From: Streptomyces sp. FH025
GTDB taxonomy: Bacteria; Actinomycetota; Actinomycetes; Streptomycetales; Streptomycetaceae
NCBI RefSeq assembly: GCF_017427025.1
Contig: NZ_JAFLNG010000001.1
Span: forward strand, 1-40,369
Direction: 5' to 3'
Length of the DNA stretch: 40,369 nucleotides
Shown here: positions 16,708 through 27,937 of the stretch, piece after piece
Layout: each line of letters starts with the position of its first letter
Numbering within the stretch: position 1 is the stretch's first letter
The notes under the pieces: generated by a model
What the model saw: only the letters and a program-made list of their open reading frames with translations
What the model was told of the DNA's origin: nothing
Databases searched by the model: none
Program-made: the position numbers and the translations under genes

Positions 16708-16790
16708 GGGGCAGCACCCTAGGGGCTGCCGGGTGCCGCGCGTAATGCCGGTGAGTGGTGGCGGCGGGGCGTGATAGACCAGTCGACATT

Positions 16791-17315
16791 ATGAATATCT
16801 GCGTCTTCTGCTCCGCGTACTCGCTCGATGACCGTTACACCGCCCCCGCCGCCGAGTTCGCCCGGCTCCTCGGGGAGGGCGGGCACACCCTGGTGTGGGG
16901 CGGCTCCAACGCTGGGCTGATGGGCCTCCTCGCCGACGAGGTGAAGGCCGCCGGCGGCAAGCTGGTTGGCGTGCTGGTGGAGATGCTGAAGCACAAGGCG
17001 TACGTCGGCGCGGACGAACTGATCATGACCGCCGACCTGCCCGAGCGGAAGGCGGAGTTGGCGTCCCGGGCGGACGCGATCGTCGTGCTGGTGGGCGGGC
17101 TCGGCACCATGGACGAGGTGACCGAGGTGCTGGAGCTCAAGAAGCACGGGATGTTCGAGAAGCCGGTGGTCGTCCTGGACACCGAGGGGTTCTACTCGGG
17201 CCTGCGCACCCAGATGGAGCGGATGGACGCCGAGGGCTTCCTGCCCCGGCCGCTCTCCGAGCTGATCACCTTCGCGGACACGCCCGCCGAGGTCTTCGAG
17301 CAGCTCAAGGCCTGA
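16791..17315 (+). CDS. LOG-family (TIGR00730) Rossmann-fold protein
   Basis: A 174-residue protein of the LOG/lysine-decarboxylase-like family; several members release cytokinin bases or other free bases from nucleoside monophosphates. The N-terminus MNICVFCSAYSLDD and LVWGGSNAGLMGLLADEVKAAGG carry the nucleotide fold. The family RK motif is LPERKAEL, and GGLGTMDEVTEVL replaces the classic PGGxGTxxE with VGGLGTMDE. The ATG at 16791 is chosen because the protein starts as homologues do; in-frame codons upstream are not coding-like. The gene has no clear Shine-Dalgarno sequence. The short-chain dehydrogenase gene follows after 13 bases. Confidence 0.88.
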   Translation: MNICVFCSAYSLDDRYTAPAAEFARLLGEGGHTLVWGGSNAGLMGLLADEVKAAGGKLVGVLVEMLKHKAYVGADELIMTADLPERKAELASRADAIVVLVGGLGTMDEVTEVLELKKHGMFEKPVVVLDTEGFYSGLRTQMERMDAEGFLPRPLSELITFADTPAEVFEQLKA

Positions 17316-17328
17316 GAGGATCGGTCCC

Positions 17329-18018
17329 ATGGCTGCACATCTGATCACCGGCGCCGGTTCCGGCATCGGCGCCGTCCTGGCCGAGAAGCTCGCCGAGCGC
17401 GGGGACGAGCTCTGGCTGCTCGCCCGCGACGCCCGTCGGGCCGCCGAGCTGCGGGACCGTTTCCCCGGGGCGAAGACCCTCGTCGGGGACCTCGGCGACC
17501 CCGCCAAGCTGTCCTGGGCCTTCGGGCACCAGACGCTGCCAGTCACCCTCGACTCGCTGCTGCACGTCGCGGGCGTGGTCGAGCTGGGGACGGTCGGTGA
17601 GCTGCCGGTCAAGGCGTGGCAGGAGACGCTGAACGTCAACCTGGTCGCCCCGGCCGAGCTGACCCGGCTGCTGCTGCCGTCCCTCCGGATGGCCAAGGGG
17701 CACGTCGTCTTCGTCAACTCCGGTGCGGGCCTGAGCGCCAGCGCCGAGTGGGCCTCGTACGCGGCCAGCAAGCACGGCCTCAAGGCGCTCGCCGACGCGC
17801 TGCGCCAGGAGGAGCACGCGAACGGCGTTCGCGTCACCTCGGTGTACCCCGGCCGCACCGCGACCGCGATGCAGGCCAAGGTGCACCAGCAGGAGGGCAA
17901 GGAGTACGACGCCGGGCGCTGGATCAAGCCGGAGTCCGTCGTGAAGGCGATCCTGGCCGCCCTGGACGCCTCCCGGGACGCGGAGATCATCGACATCAAC
18001 GTCCGACCGGGGCGCTGA
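17329..18018 (+). CDS. Short-chain dehydrogenase/reductase
   Basis: A 229-residue NAD(P)-dependent oxidoreductase. The cofactor motif TGAGSGIG is at residues 7-14, and NADP use is plausible from LLARDARRAAELRDR after the second strand. The catalytic Ser (VNSGAGL, about S131), Tyr and Lys (YAASK, about Y144 and K148) are all present. The proline-glycine segment VYPGRTATAMQ follows. The substrate is unknown. The start at 17329 lies 13 bases after the LOG gene, so the two are probably cotranscribed. Its 3' end carries a 13-bp tandem duplication, CGGGGCGCTGAA plus one base, that repeats the stop codon region. Confidence 0.92.
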   Translation: MAAHLITGAGSGIGAVLAEKLAERGDELWLLARDARRAAELRDRFPGAKTLVGDLGDPAKLSWAFGHQTLPVTLDSLLHVAGVVELGTVGELPVKAWQETLNVNLVAPAELTRLLLPSLRMAKGHVVFVNSGAGLSASAEWASYAASKHGLKALADALRQEEHANGVRVTSVYPGRTATAMQAKVHQQEGKEYDAGRWIKPESVVKAILAALDASRDAEIIDINVRPGR

Positions 18019-18052
18019 ACCGGGGCGCTGAAACGCGCGAGGCGCCGCGCAC

Positions 18053-18058
18053 TAGGCT
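18053..18058 (+). promoter_or_regulatory. -10 box TAGGCT of a leaderless transcript
   Basis: TAGGCT fits the strong Streptomyces -10 consensus and lies exactly 7 bases before the GTG at 18066, with no ribosome binding site between. This predicts transcription from the first base of the start codon. CTGAAA at 18028-18033 is a weak -35 candidate. Confidence 0.6.
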
Positions 18059-18065
18059 CGGACGG

Positions 18066-21411
<3,346 letters not shown>

Positions 21412-21736
21412 CGGGAGGGCCCGACCCGAGCGGCCGTCGAGCGGATCCGTGTTGTTATCGTCCTGATGCAACGTCACCGGGTGTCGTCCGGGGAAACCGG
21501 GCAAGGTGCCACCGTGTGGCACCCGGGGCGCGGTGGCGCGTTTCCGGTTGTCCGAAAGTCTGCCCACCGGGTGGGCCCCGGCATACCCTGGAGCGCAACA
21601 GAGTGTCAGCAGGGGTGGGGGCACCGGCTGAGTCGGTGCTCCTCGGGGTCGCTCCATGCCCGGCAGCTGTCGGTACCGGCACGGTGCCTCACCGTAAGGC
21701 GGCCTGACGGGGCGGGCCCGACGGAGGACAGGGCTT
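21412..21736 (+). promoter_or_regulatory. Regulatory region before RmdB-like gene
   Basis: A 325-base gene-free stretch. TATCGT (21456-21461) is a possible -10. TCACCGGGTGTCG at 21474-21486 matches six of eight fixed positions of the BldD box as I recall it (TnACnCnGnGTnA). A hairpin with a 9-bp stem including one G-U pair (21618-21626 with 21634-21642) lies in the leader. GGAGGA at 21724 is the ribosome binding site. No known riboswitch consensus was recognised. Confidence 0.35.
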
Positions 21737-23569
21737 ATGGATGGTACGACCGGCGGCGCGCCCACACGCCCGCCGCACGGGGTGGCGGGTGCGGTCCTGC
21801 TGCTCGGCGTGCTGCTGGCCGGTGCGGCGCCGCTCATCCCGCTGGCCGTCCTGGTCTACCGGTACGAACCCGAACTGCTGCCGCTGTTCGCGGTGCCGCT
21901 GGCCGTCCTGGTGGCGGCCTGGCGGATCGCCCGGGACCGCGCCCGAGACCAGCTGACCGACCCGCTGACCGACCTGCCCAACCGTCAGGCCTTACTGCTG
22001 GCCGCCCAGGAGGCGATCGCCGAGCGCGAGGACGGTTGCAGCGTCGGTCTGATACTGCTCGATCTGGATCGCTTCCGATCACTCAACGACACACTGGGTC
22101 ATACGGCTGGTGACCGGTTGCTGGTTCACATCGCCCGCCGCCTCCACCGGGCGCTGCGCTCCGGCGGCCCGGCCGGCAGCGCCACCCGGGAGTCCATCGA
22201 CGACGTCTTCGTCGGCCTGCCCCGGCACTACCGGCGCGGCCGCCCGATGGTGGCCCGGATGGGCGGCGACGAGTTCGCCGTCCTGCTGCCCGGCATCAAC
22301 TACCCGGAGAGTCTGGAGCGGGTCGCCCAGGCGCTGATCGCCGAGCTCGCCGCGCCGATCCGGCTGGACGGGCTGCTGCTCGTGCTGGAGGCCAGCGCCG
22401 GCGTCTGCGTCTACCCGCAGCACGCCCAGGACGCCGAGTCGCTGCTGCGCCGCGCCGACGTGGCGATGGGCCACGCCCAGAACGAGCGCAGCGGCGTCGC
22501 CCAGTACGACGAGACCCAGGACGCCGACACGCCGTACCGGATCGGGCTGCTCGGGGACCTGCGCCGGGCCCTGGAGACCGGCGAGGTGCAGCTGCACTAC
22601 CAGCCCAAGGTGGCCTTCGACGGCCGGGTGGTCGGCCTGGAGGCGCTGCTGCGCTGGGAGCGGCCAGGGCAGGGGAAGGTCTCGCCGGACGAGTTCGTCG
22701 GGCTCGCCGAGTCCAGCGGCCTGATGCCCCGGCTCACCGACTACGTGCTGGAGGCGGCCGTCGGCCAGCTCGCCTACTGGCGCGACCAGGGCCTCCAGGT
22801 GCAGGTCGCGGTCAACGTCTCGCCCCGCGACGTGCTCAACCCCGGCTTCGCCCAGCGGGTGGCCGGGCACCTCGTCCGCCACCAGGTGCCGGCCCACGCG
22901 CTCCAGCTGGAGATCACCGAGCGGCTGCTGCTGGACGACTCCCGCCGGGCCGCCGACACCCTCGCCGAGCTGCGCGGCTACGGCGTCGGGATGTCCCTGG
23001 ACGACTTCGGCACCGGCCACTCCTCGCTGGTGCGGCTGCGCAGCCTGCCGGTGGGCGAGCTGAAGATCGACCGCTCCTTCGTCTCCCGGATGGTCGCCGA
23101 CGACCACGACGCGGCGGTGGTCCGCTGCTCGGTGGAGCTCGCCCACTCGCTGGGCCTGACCGTGGTCGCCGAGGGCGTCGAGGACGACGAGACCTGGGAG
23201 CGGCTGCACTGCATGGGCGTGGACGCCGTCCAGGGCTGGCTGGTGTCGGCGGCGCTGCCCGCCGAGCAGGCCACCGCCTGGCTGCGGGTGCACCGCACGA
23301 CCACGGCCCCGACGGTGGAGCGGCTGGGCGCGCCGCCGAAGTTCCCGTCGATGATCAAGCCGGTGCCGCAGCAGCCCGCCGCCAAGCCGGTCGTCCAGCC
23401 CGCCACCGTCCCGCCGGTGCTGCCGCCGACACTCCCGCCCGTGCGGCCGCCCGCGGTCCAGGCGGTGCCGGCCGTCCAGGCCGTGTCGGCAGGCCAGCCG
23501 GTGACGGCCGCGCCGGTGGAGATCAAGGCGCCGGGTGCGCAGACTTGGGCCCGTACCAGGCCGCAGTAG
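21737..23569 (+). CDS. rmdB: GGDEF-EAL cyclic-di-GMP protein, RmdB-like
   Basis: A 610-residue membrane protein. Two N-terminal hydrophobic helices (about residues 16-62) precede a GGDEF domain (GGDEF at 176-180) and an EAL domain (EAL at 302-304). EAL catalytic pieces are intact: [21 protein letters not shown] (about 421-430) and [10 protein letters not shown]. The GGDEF domain has an extra 25-30 residues just before the motif and no RxxD inhibitory site there. A Pro/Val-rich tail of about 75 residues follows. From position next to ligA it is likely the orthologue of S. coelicolor RmdB (SCO5495), a c-di-GMP phosphodiesterase affecting development. So degradation of c-di-GMP is the likely activity. 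Confidence 0.85.
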   Translation: MDGTTGGAPTRPPHGVAGAVLLLGVLLAGAAPLIPLAVLVYRYEPELLPLFAVPLAVLVAAWRIARDRARDQLTDPLTDLPNRQALLLAAQEAIAEREDGCSVGLILLDLDRFRSLNDTLGHTAGDRLLVHIARRLHRALRSGGPAGSATRESIDDVFVGLPRHYRRGRPMVARMGGDEFAVLLPGINYPESLERVAQALIAELAAPIRLDGLLLVLEASAGVCVYPQHAQDAESLLRRADVAMGHAQNERSGVAQYDETQDADTPYRIGLLGDLRRALETGEVQLHYQPKVAFDGRVVGLEALLRWERPGQGKVSPDEFVGLAESSGLMPRLTDYVLEAAVGQLAYWRDQGLQVQVAVNVSPRDVLNPGFAQRVAGHLVRHQVPAHALQLEITERLLLDDSRRAADTLAELRGYGVGMSLDDFGTGHSSLVRLRSLPVGELKIDRSFVSRMVADDHDAAVVRCSVELAHSLGLTVVAEGVEDDETWERLHCMGVDAVQGWLVSAALPAEQATAWLRVHRTTTAPTVERLGAPPKFPSMIKPVPQQPAAKPVVQPATVPPVLPPTLPPVRPPAVQAVPAVQAVSAGQPVTAAPVEIKAPGAQTWARTRPQ

Positions 23570-23614
23570 CGGGTGCCACGTTTACTCGTTGGCCGGTGGC
23601 CGGGCCGCGACCCA

Positions 23615-23620
23615 TAGGAT
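23615..23620 (+). promoter_or_regulatory. Candidate -10 box TAGGAT before gatC
   Basis: TAGGAT matches the Streptomyces -10 pattern; TTGGCC at 23589-23594 is a possible -35 with a long 20-base spacer. It would start the gatC-gatA message about 105 bases before the gatC ATG. Confidence 0.4.
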
Positions 23621-23732
23621 GGGGTCCAAAGACCACGAGGACGGAGCGCCGAACCCGGCCGCTCCTGCCCGGGCCCGGTACCGCCGGCAGGCGGCGTCGG
23701 GCCTCACCAGAACTCACCCTGAGGATCGCTGC

Positions 23733-24029
23733 ATGCCTGGCATCACGCGCGAGGAGGTCGCCCACCTCGCCCGGCTGTCGCGTCTTGAGCTGAAGCCCGA
23801 AGAGCTGGACCACTTCGCCGAGCAGCTCGACGTGATCATCGGCGCGGTCGCCCGCGTTTCCGAGGTCGCCGGACAGGACGTCCCGCCGACCTCCCACCCG
23901 CTGCCGCTGACCAACGTCATGCGCGCGGACGAGGTGCGGCCGTCGCTCACCCCGGAGCAGGCGCTGTCCGGCGCCCCCGCCGCCGAGGAGCAGCGTTTCC
24001 GTGTGCCGCAGATCCTCGGGGAGGACTGA
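23733..24029 (+). CDS. gatC: Asp/Glu-tRNA amidotransferase subunit C
   Basis: A 98-residue small subunit that tethers GatA and GatB in the GatCAB complex. It starts [36 protein letters not shown] and has the conserved [25 protein letters not shown] segment. The ATG at 23733 has GAGGAT about 9 bases upstream; the longer open frame reads through the promoter. gatA follows 5 bases downstream. Confidence 0.96.
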   Translation: MPGITREEVAHLARLSRLELKPEELDHFAEQLDVIIGAVARVSEVAGQDVPPTSHPLPLTNVMRADEVRPSLTPEQALSGAPAAEEQRFRVPQILGED

Positions 24030-24034
24030 CCGAG

Positions 24035-25528
24035 ATGACCGAGCTGATCAAGTACACCGCCGCCGAGACCGCGAGCGCCATCGCCAAGGGCGAGGTGTCC
24101 GCCGTCGAGGTCGCGCAGGCGCACCTGGACCGCATCGAGGCCGTCGACAAGAAGGTCAACGCCTTCCTGCACGTCGACACCGAGGGCGCGCTGAACGCCG
24201 CCAAGGCCGTCGACGAGAAGCGCGCCAAGGGCGAGGAGCTGGGCCCGCTGGCCGGCGTCCCGCTCGCGCTGAAGGACGTCTTCACCACCAAGGGCATCCC
24301 GACCACCTGTGGTTCCAAGATGCTCGAAGGCTGGATCCCGCCCTACGACGCCACCCTGACCAGCCGTCTCAAGGACGCCGGCGTGGTCATCCTCGGCAAG
24401 ACCAACATGGACGAGTTCGCGATGGGCTCCTCCACCGAGAACTCCGCCTACGGCCCGACCGGCAACCCGTGGGACCTCACCCGCATCCCCGGCGGCTCCG
24501 GCGGCGGTTCGGCCGCCGCGCTGGCCGCCTTCGAGGCCCCGCTGGCGATCGGCACCGACACCGGCGGCTCGATCCGCCAGCCCGGCGCCGTCACCGGCAC
24601 CGTCGGCGTCAAGCCGACCTACGGCTCGGTGTCCCGCTACGGCCTGGTCGCGTTCTCGTCCTCGCTGGACCAGGGCGGCCCGTGCGCCCGCACCGTGCTG
24701 GACGCGGCGCTGCTGCACGAGGCCATCGCCGGGCACGACCCGCTGGACTCCACCTCGATCGACGCGCCCGTCCCGGCCGTGGTCGAGGCCGCGAAGATGC
24801 GCGACATCCGCGGCATGCGGATCGGCGTCGTCAAGGAGTTCGCCGGCGAGGGCTACCAGGCCGGCGTGATGCAGCGCTTCAACGAGTCGGTGGAGCTGCT
24901 GCGCGAGCTGGGCGCCGAGGTCGTCGAGGTCTCCTGCCCCTCCTTCACCCTGGCGCTGCCCGCGTACTACCTGATCGCGCCCAGCGAGTGCTCCTCCAAC
25001 CTGGCCCGCTTCGACGCGATGCGCTACGGCCTGCGGGTCGGCGACGACGGCTCGCGGTCGGCCGAGGAGGTCACCGCGCTGACCCGTGAGGCCGGCTTCG
25101 GCGACGAGGTCAAGCGCCGCATCATCCTGGGCACCTACGCCCTCTCCTCGGGCTACTACGACGCCTACTACGGCTCGGCCCAGAAGGTCCGCACGCTCAT
25201 CTCGCGCGACTTCGACGCGGCCTTCGCCGGGGTGGACGTGCTGGTCTCGCCGACCACGCCGACCACCGCCTTCCCGATCGGCGAGCGCGCCGACGACCCG
25301 ATGGCGATGTACCTGGCCGACCTGTGCACGATCCCGTCCAACCTGGCGGGCAACGCGGCGATGTCGCTGCCGGTGGGCCTGGCCCCGGAGGACAATCTCC
25401 CGGTCGGCCTCCAGATCATCGCACCCGCGATGGCGGACGACCGCCTGTACCGCGTGGGCGGCGCCGTCGAGGCCGCACTCAACGACAAGTGGGGGCACAC
25501 CCTGCTGGAGGAGGTACCGGCACTGTGA
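24035..25528 (+). CDS. gatA: Asp/Glu-tRNA amidotransferase subunit A
   Basis: Glutamine amidase subunit that supplies ammonia for converting Glu-tRNA(Gln) or Asp-tRNA(Asn). The product is 497 residues. The amidase-signature triad is visible: Lys in [10 protein letters not shown] (about K80), the cis-Ser in [14 protein letters not shown] (about S154) and the nucleophile Ser in [12 protein letters not shown] (about S178). The ATG at 24035 follows GGGAGGAC. The TGA stop overlaps the GTG of a small membrane gene, so the four genes form one operon with one unexpected member. Confidence 0.97.
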   Translation: MTELIKYTAAETASAIAKGEVSAVEVAQAHLDRIEAVDKKVNAFLHVDTEGALNAAKAVDEKRAKGEELGPLAGVPLALKDVFTTKGIPTTCGSKMLEGWIPPYDATLTSRLKDAGVVILGKTNMDEFAMGSSTENSAYGPTGNPWDLTRIPGGSGGGSAAALAAFEAPLAIGTDTGGSIRQPGAVTGTVGVKPTYGSVSRYGLVAFSSSLDQGGPCARTVLDAALLHEAIAGHDPLDSTSIDAPVPAVVEAAKMRDIRGMRIGVVKEFAGEGYQAGVMQRFNESVELLRELGAEVVEVSCPSFTLALPAYYLIAPSECSSNLARFDAMRYGLRVGDDGSRSAEEVTALTREAGFGDEVKRRIILGTYALSSGYYDAYYGSAQKVRTLISRDFDAAFAGVDVLVSPTTPTTAFPIGERADDPMAMYLADLCTIPSNLAGNAAMSLPVGLAPEDNLPVGLQIIAPAMADDRLYRVGGAVEAALNDKWGHTLLEEVPAL

Positions 25529-25785
25529 GCAAGTTCGAGAAGGCCAAGGCCGAAGCCGTCTCGCTGAAGGGGTGGAAGCACTCCAAGCCCGGTCTCTGGC
25601 TGTCCATCGGCACCAGCGCGTTCGGCGCGATCTCCATCGCCAAGGACGTCCGCAAGGCCCGCGAGGAGAGCGACACCCTCAAGCTGGTCAACGCCCTGGT
25701 CGGCGCCGCCGCGCTGATCACCGGCACCGCCCTGCTGGTGCGCGAGCTGCGCCAGCTCGGCTCCGACGACGTGCTGCTGGGCTGA
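25525..25785 (+). CDS. Small two-helix membrane protein between gatA and gatB
   Basis: An 86-residue protein whose GTG start overlaps the gatA stop (GTGA). The Lys-rich N-terminus [22 protein letters not shown] is followed by a hydrophobic stretch [16 protein letters not shown], a charged link [12 protein letters not shown], a second hydrophobic stretch [19 protein letters not shown], and an RELRQLG tail. Codon bias matches its neighbours. I recognise no function. The coupling to gatA suggests expression in a fixed ratio with the amidotransferase, but a membrane protein has no known part in that complex. Confidence 0.8.
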   Translation: MSKFEKAKAEAVSLKGWKHSKPGLWLSIGTSAFGAISIAKDVRKAREESDTLKLVNALVGAAALITGTALLVRELRQLGSDDVLLG

Positions 25786-25858
25786 GCGCCCTGGCCCGGC
25801 CCCGCGCGAGCGGCGGCCGGGCCCGTACCTCCCAAGTCTTTACGTGAGAAGGGACGCT

Positions 25859-27367
25859 GTGAGCGTCATGAACCTGGTCTCCTACGAGGACGCTCTCGCG
25901 TCGTACGACCCGGTGATGGGCCTTGAGGTCCACGTCGAGCTGGGCACCAAGACCAAGATGTTCTGCGGGTGCTCGACCGAGCTGGGCGCCGAGCCGAACA
26001 GCCAGACCTGCCCGACCTGCCTGGGCCTGCCGGGCTCGCTTCCGGTGGTCAACGCGGTGGGCGTGGAGTCGGCCGTCAAGATCGGCCTGGCACTGAACTG
26101 CGAGATCGCCGAGTGGTGCCGGTTCGCGCGGAAGAACTACTTCTACCCGGACATGCCCAAGAACTTCCAGACCTCGCAGTACGACGAGCCGATCGCCTTC
26201 AACGGCTACCTCGACGTGCAGCTGGAGGACGGCTCGACCTTCCGGGTGGAGATCGAGCGCGCCCACATGGAGGAGGACACCGGCAAGTCCAGCCACGTCG
26301 GCGGCGCCACCGGTCGCATCCACGGGGCCACCCACTCGCTGCTCGACTACAACCGGGCCGGCATCCCGCTGATCGAGATCGTCACCAAGCCGATCGTCGG
26401 CGCCGGCGAGCGCGCCCCCGAGGTCGCCAAGGCGTACGTCGCCGAACTGCGCGAGCTGATCAAGTCGCTGGGCGTCTCCGAGGCCCGGATGGACAAGGGC
26501 CAGATGCGCTGCGACGTCAACCTGTCGCTGCGCCCCAACGGCACCGAGACCTTCGGCACCCGTTCGGAGACGAAGAACGTCAACTCGCTGCGCAGCGTGG
26601 AGCGGGCCGCGCGGTTCGAGATCCAGCGGCACGCCACCGTGCTGACCGACGGCGGCACCATCGTCCAGGAGACCCGCCACTTCCACGAGGACGACGGCAC
26701 CACCACCTCGGGCCGGATCAAGGACAACGCCGAGGACTACCGCTACTTCCCGGAGCCGGACCTGGTGCCGGTCGCCCCGGCCCGCGAGTGGGTCGAGGAG
26801 CTGCGCGCCGCGCTGCCGGAGCTGCCGCGGGTGCGTCGTGCCCGGCTGCAGGCCGAGTGGGGCCTGTCCGACAAGGACATGCAGTCCGTGCTCAACGCCG
26901 GTGCGGTGGAGCCGATCCAGGAGACCATCGCGGCCGGTGCCCCGGCCGACCAGGCCCGCAAGTGGTGGATGGGCGAGCTGGCCCGTCGCGCCAACGAGAC
27001 CGGCACCGAGCTGAGCGAGCAGCCGATCACCCCGGCGCAGGTCGCCCGGGTCGCCGCGCTGGTCGCCGAGGGCAAGCTGAACGACAAGCTGGCCCGCCAG
27101 GTCATCGAGGCCGTGCTGGCCGGCGAGGGCGAGCCGGACGAGGTCGTCGAGAAGCGCGGCCTGGCCGTGGTCTCGGACGACTCCGCGCTGGGTGCGGCCG
27201 TCGACCAGGCCATCGCCGAGAACGAGGCGATCGCCGCCAAGATCCGCGACGGCAAGATCGCCGCGGTGGGCGCGCTGGTCGGCGCGGTCATGAAGGCCAC
27301 CCGCGGCCAGGCGGACGCCGCCCGCGTGAAGGACCTCATCTTGGAGAAGCTGGGTGTGTCTGCCTGA
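25859..27367 (+). CDS. gatB: Asp/Glu-tRNA amidotransferase subunit B
   Basis: Kinase/transamidase subunit of GatCAB. The product is 502 residues. It begins [34 protein letters not shown] and has the zinc cysteines in MFCGCS and [34 protein letters not shown] and [10 protein letters not shown] are core motifs, and the C-terminal YqeY-like helical domain covers roughly the last 140 residues. Start choice: GTG 25859 gives [11 protein letters not shown] with AAGGGA a few bases upstream; GTG 25844 and ATG 25868 are in-frame alternatives. It is separated from the small membrane gene by 73 bases. Confidence 0.95.
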   Translation: MSVMNLVSYEDALASYDPVMGLEVHVELGTKTKMFCGCSTELGAEPNSQTCPTCLGLPGSLPVVNAVGVESAVKIGLALNCEIAEWCRFARKNYFYPDMPKNFQTSQYDEPIAFNGYLDVQLEDGSTFRVEIERAHMEEDTGKSSHVGGATGRIHGATHSLLDYNRAGIPLIEIVTKPIVGAGERAPEVAKAYVAELRELIKSLGVSEARMDKGQMRCDVNLSLRPNGTETFGTRSETKNVNSLRSVERAARFEIQRHATVLTDGGTIVQETRHFHEDDGTTTSGRIKDNAEDYRYFPEPDLVPVAPAREWVEELRAALPELPRVRRARLQAEWGLSDKDMQSVLNAGAVEPIQETIAAGAPADQARKWWMGELARRANETGTELSEQPITPAQVARVAALVAEGKLNDKLARQVIEAVLAGEGEPDEVVEKRGLAVVSDDSALGAAVDQAIAENEAIAAKIRDGKIAAVGALVGAVMKATRGQADAARVKDLILEKLGVSA

Positions 27368-27372
27368 GGCCG

Positions 27373-27515
27373 CTAAGGCTGACTAGTTCGTCAACCCTGC
27401 CTTCCTAAGGCGTCTAAGGCATCTAAGGCCCCCTAAGTAAGGCCTAAGGCCCTGTCTCACCTCTAGATCTAGGTGAGACAGGGCCTTAAACCTTTCTCGG
27501 CGCCCCATCTAAGGC
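27373..27515. repeat. Dispersed and tandem CTAAGGC motifs after gatB
   Basis: CTAAGGC occurs at 27373, 27405, 27414, 27423, 27444 and 27509. The three central copies are spaced exactly 9 bp apart. The stretch is AT-richer than its surroundings and includes the arms of the terminator hairpin. Confidence 0.9.
27445..27488 (+). terminator. 18-bp-stem terminator after gatB
   Basis: Perfect arms TAAGGCCCTGTCTCACCT (27445-27462) and AGGTGAGACAGGGCCTTA (27471-27488) with an 8-base loop. It is an unusually long uninterrupted stem, placed 77 bases past the gatB stop. Confidence 0.9.
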
Positions 27516-27623
27516 ATCCGGCCTTCGAAACATCGGGCACGCTCCCGATGTGGCCACCCCCTCTGGGAGAGGAAGCTCTTACTCGTCAGGGAGACGGAGC
27601 GAAACCCACAGGGGGAACCCGAA

Positions 27624-27782
27624 GTGATCGAGTACGAGATCATCCAGCAGCACGCCCACGAGCTCGAAGCCCGTGCCGAGCACGAGCGCCTGGCGCGCGA
27701 GGCCAAGGAAGCCCGCCGACTTCGCCGGCGTCCGGTCGCCGCCCGCTTCCAGCGGCGCCCCGTGCGTCAGACCGAATGCTGA
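27624..27782 (+). CDS. Small basic helical protein (52 aa)
   Basis: A GTG-started frame of 52 codons with GGGGGAA about 7 bases upstream. It begins MIEYEIIQQHAHELEARAEH, continues with ERLAREAKEARRLRRRP, and ends RPVRQTEC. Codon third positions are almost all G or C, as in real genes of this DNA. The first 33 residues form a strongly charged amphipathic helix and the rest is Arg-rich, so nucleic acid binding is possible but unproven. It is flanked by its own terminators on both sides, so it is probably a separate small transcription unit. I recall similar short proteins in Streptomyces but no function. Confidence 0.72.
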   Translation: MIEYEIIQQHAHELEARAEHERLAREAKEARRLRRRPVAARFQRRPVRQTEC

Positions 27783-27819
27783 CGGACCGGCACCGTGAAG
27801 GTGCCGAGGGAGTCCTGGA

Positions 27820-27850
27820 GGGGGAGGCGCCGCGAGAAGGCGCCTCCCCC
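27820..27850 (+). terminator. 12-bp-stem terminator after the 52-residue gene
   Basis: Perfect arms GGGGGAGGCGCC and GGCGCCTCCCCC with a 7-base loop, beginning 37 bases past the small gene. Confidence 0.85.
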
Positions 27851-27888
27851 TCCGGGCGTTCGCCGGGTTCCTCCGGGCGTTCGCCGGG
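27850..27888. repeat. 18-bp direct repeat upstream of LuxR regulator
   Basis: CTCCGGGCGTTCGCCGGG occurs at 27850-27867 and again at 27871-27888, a 21-bp period. It lies about 50 bases before the regulator start, where an activator or repressor could bind. Confidence 0.9.
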
Positions 27889-27937
27889 CGAGATAACCCC
27901 TCTCTCCGCCGCCTCCGGCTATGGCATGCTCGCCTCC

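Noticed and set aside
18008-18033. 13-bp tandem duplication at the end of the dehydrogenase gene
   Set aside because: Real but short; it only repeats the stop region and has no clear consequence, so it is noted within the gene entry.
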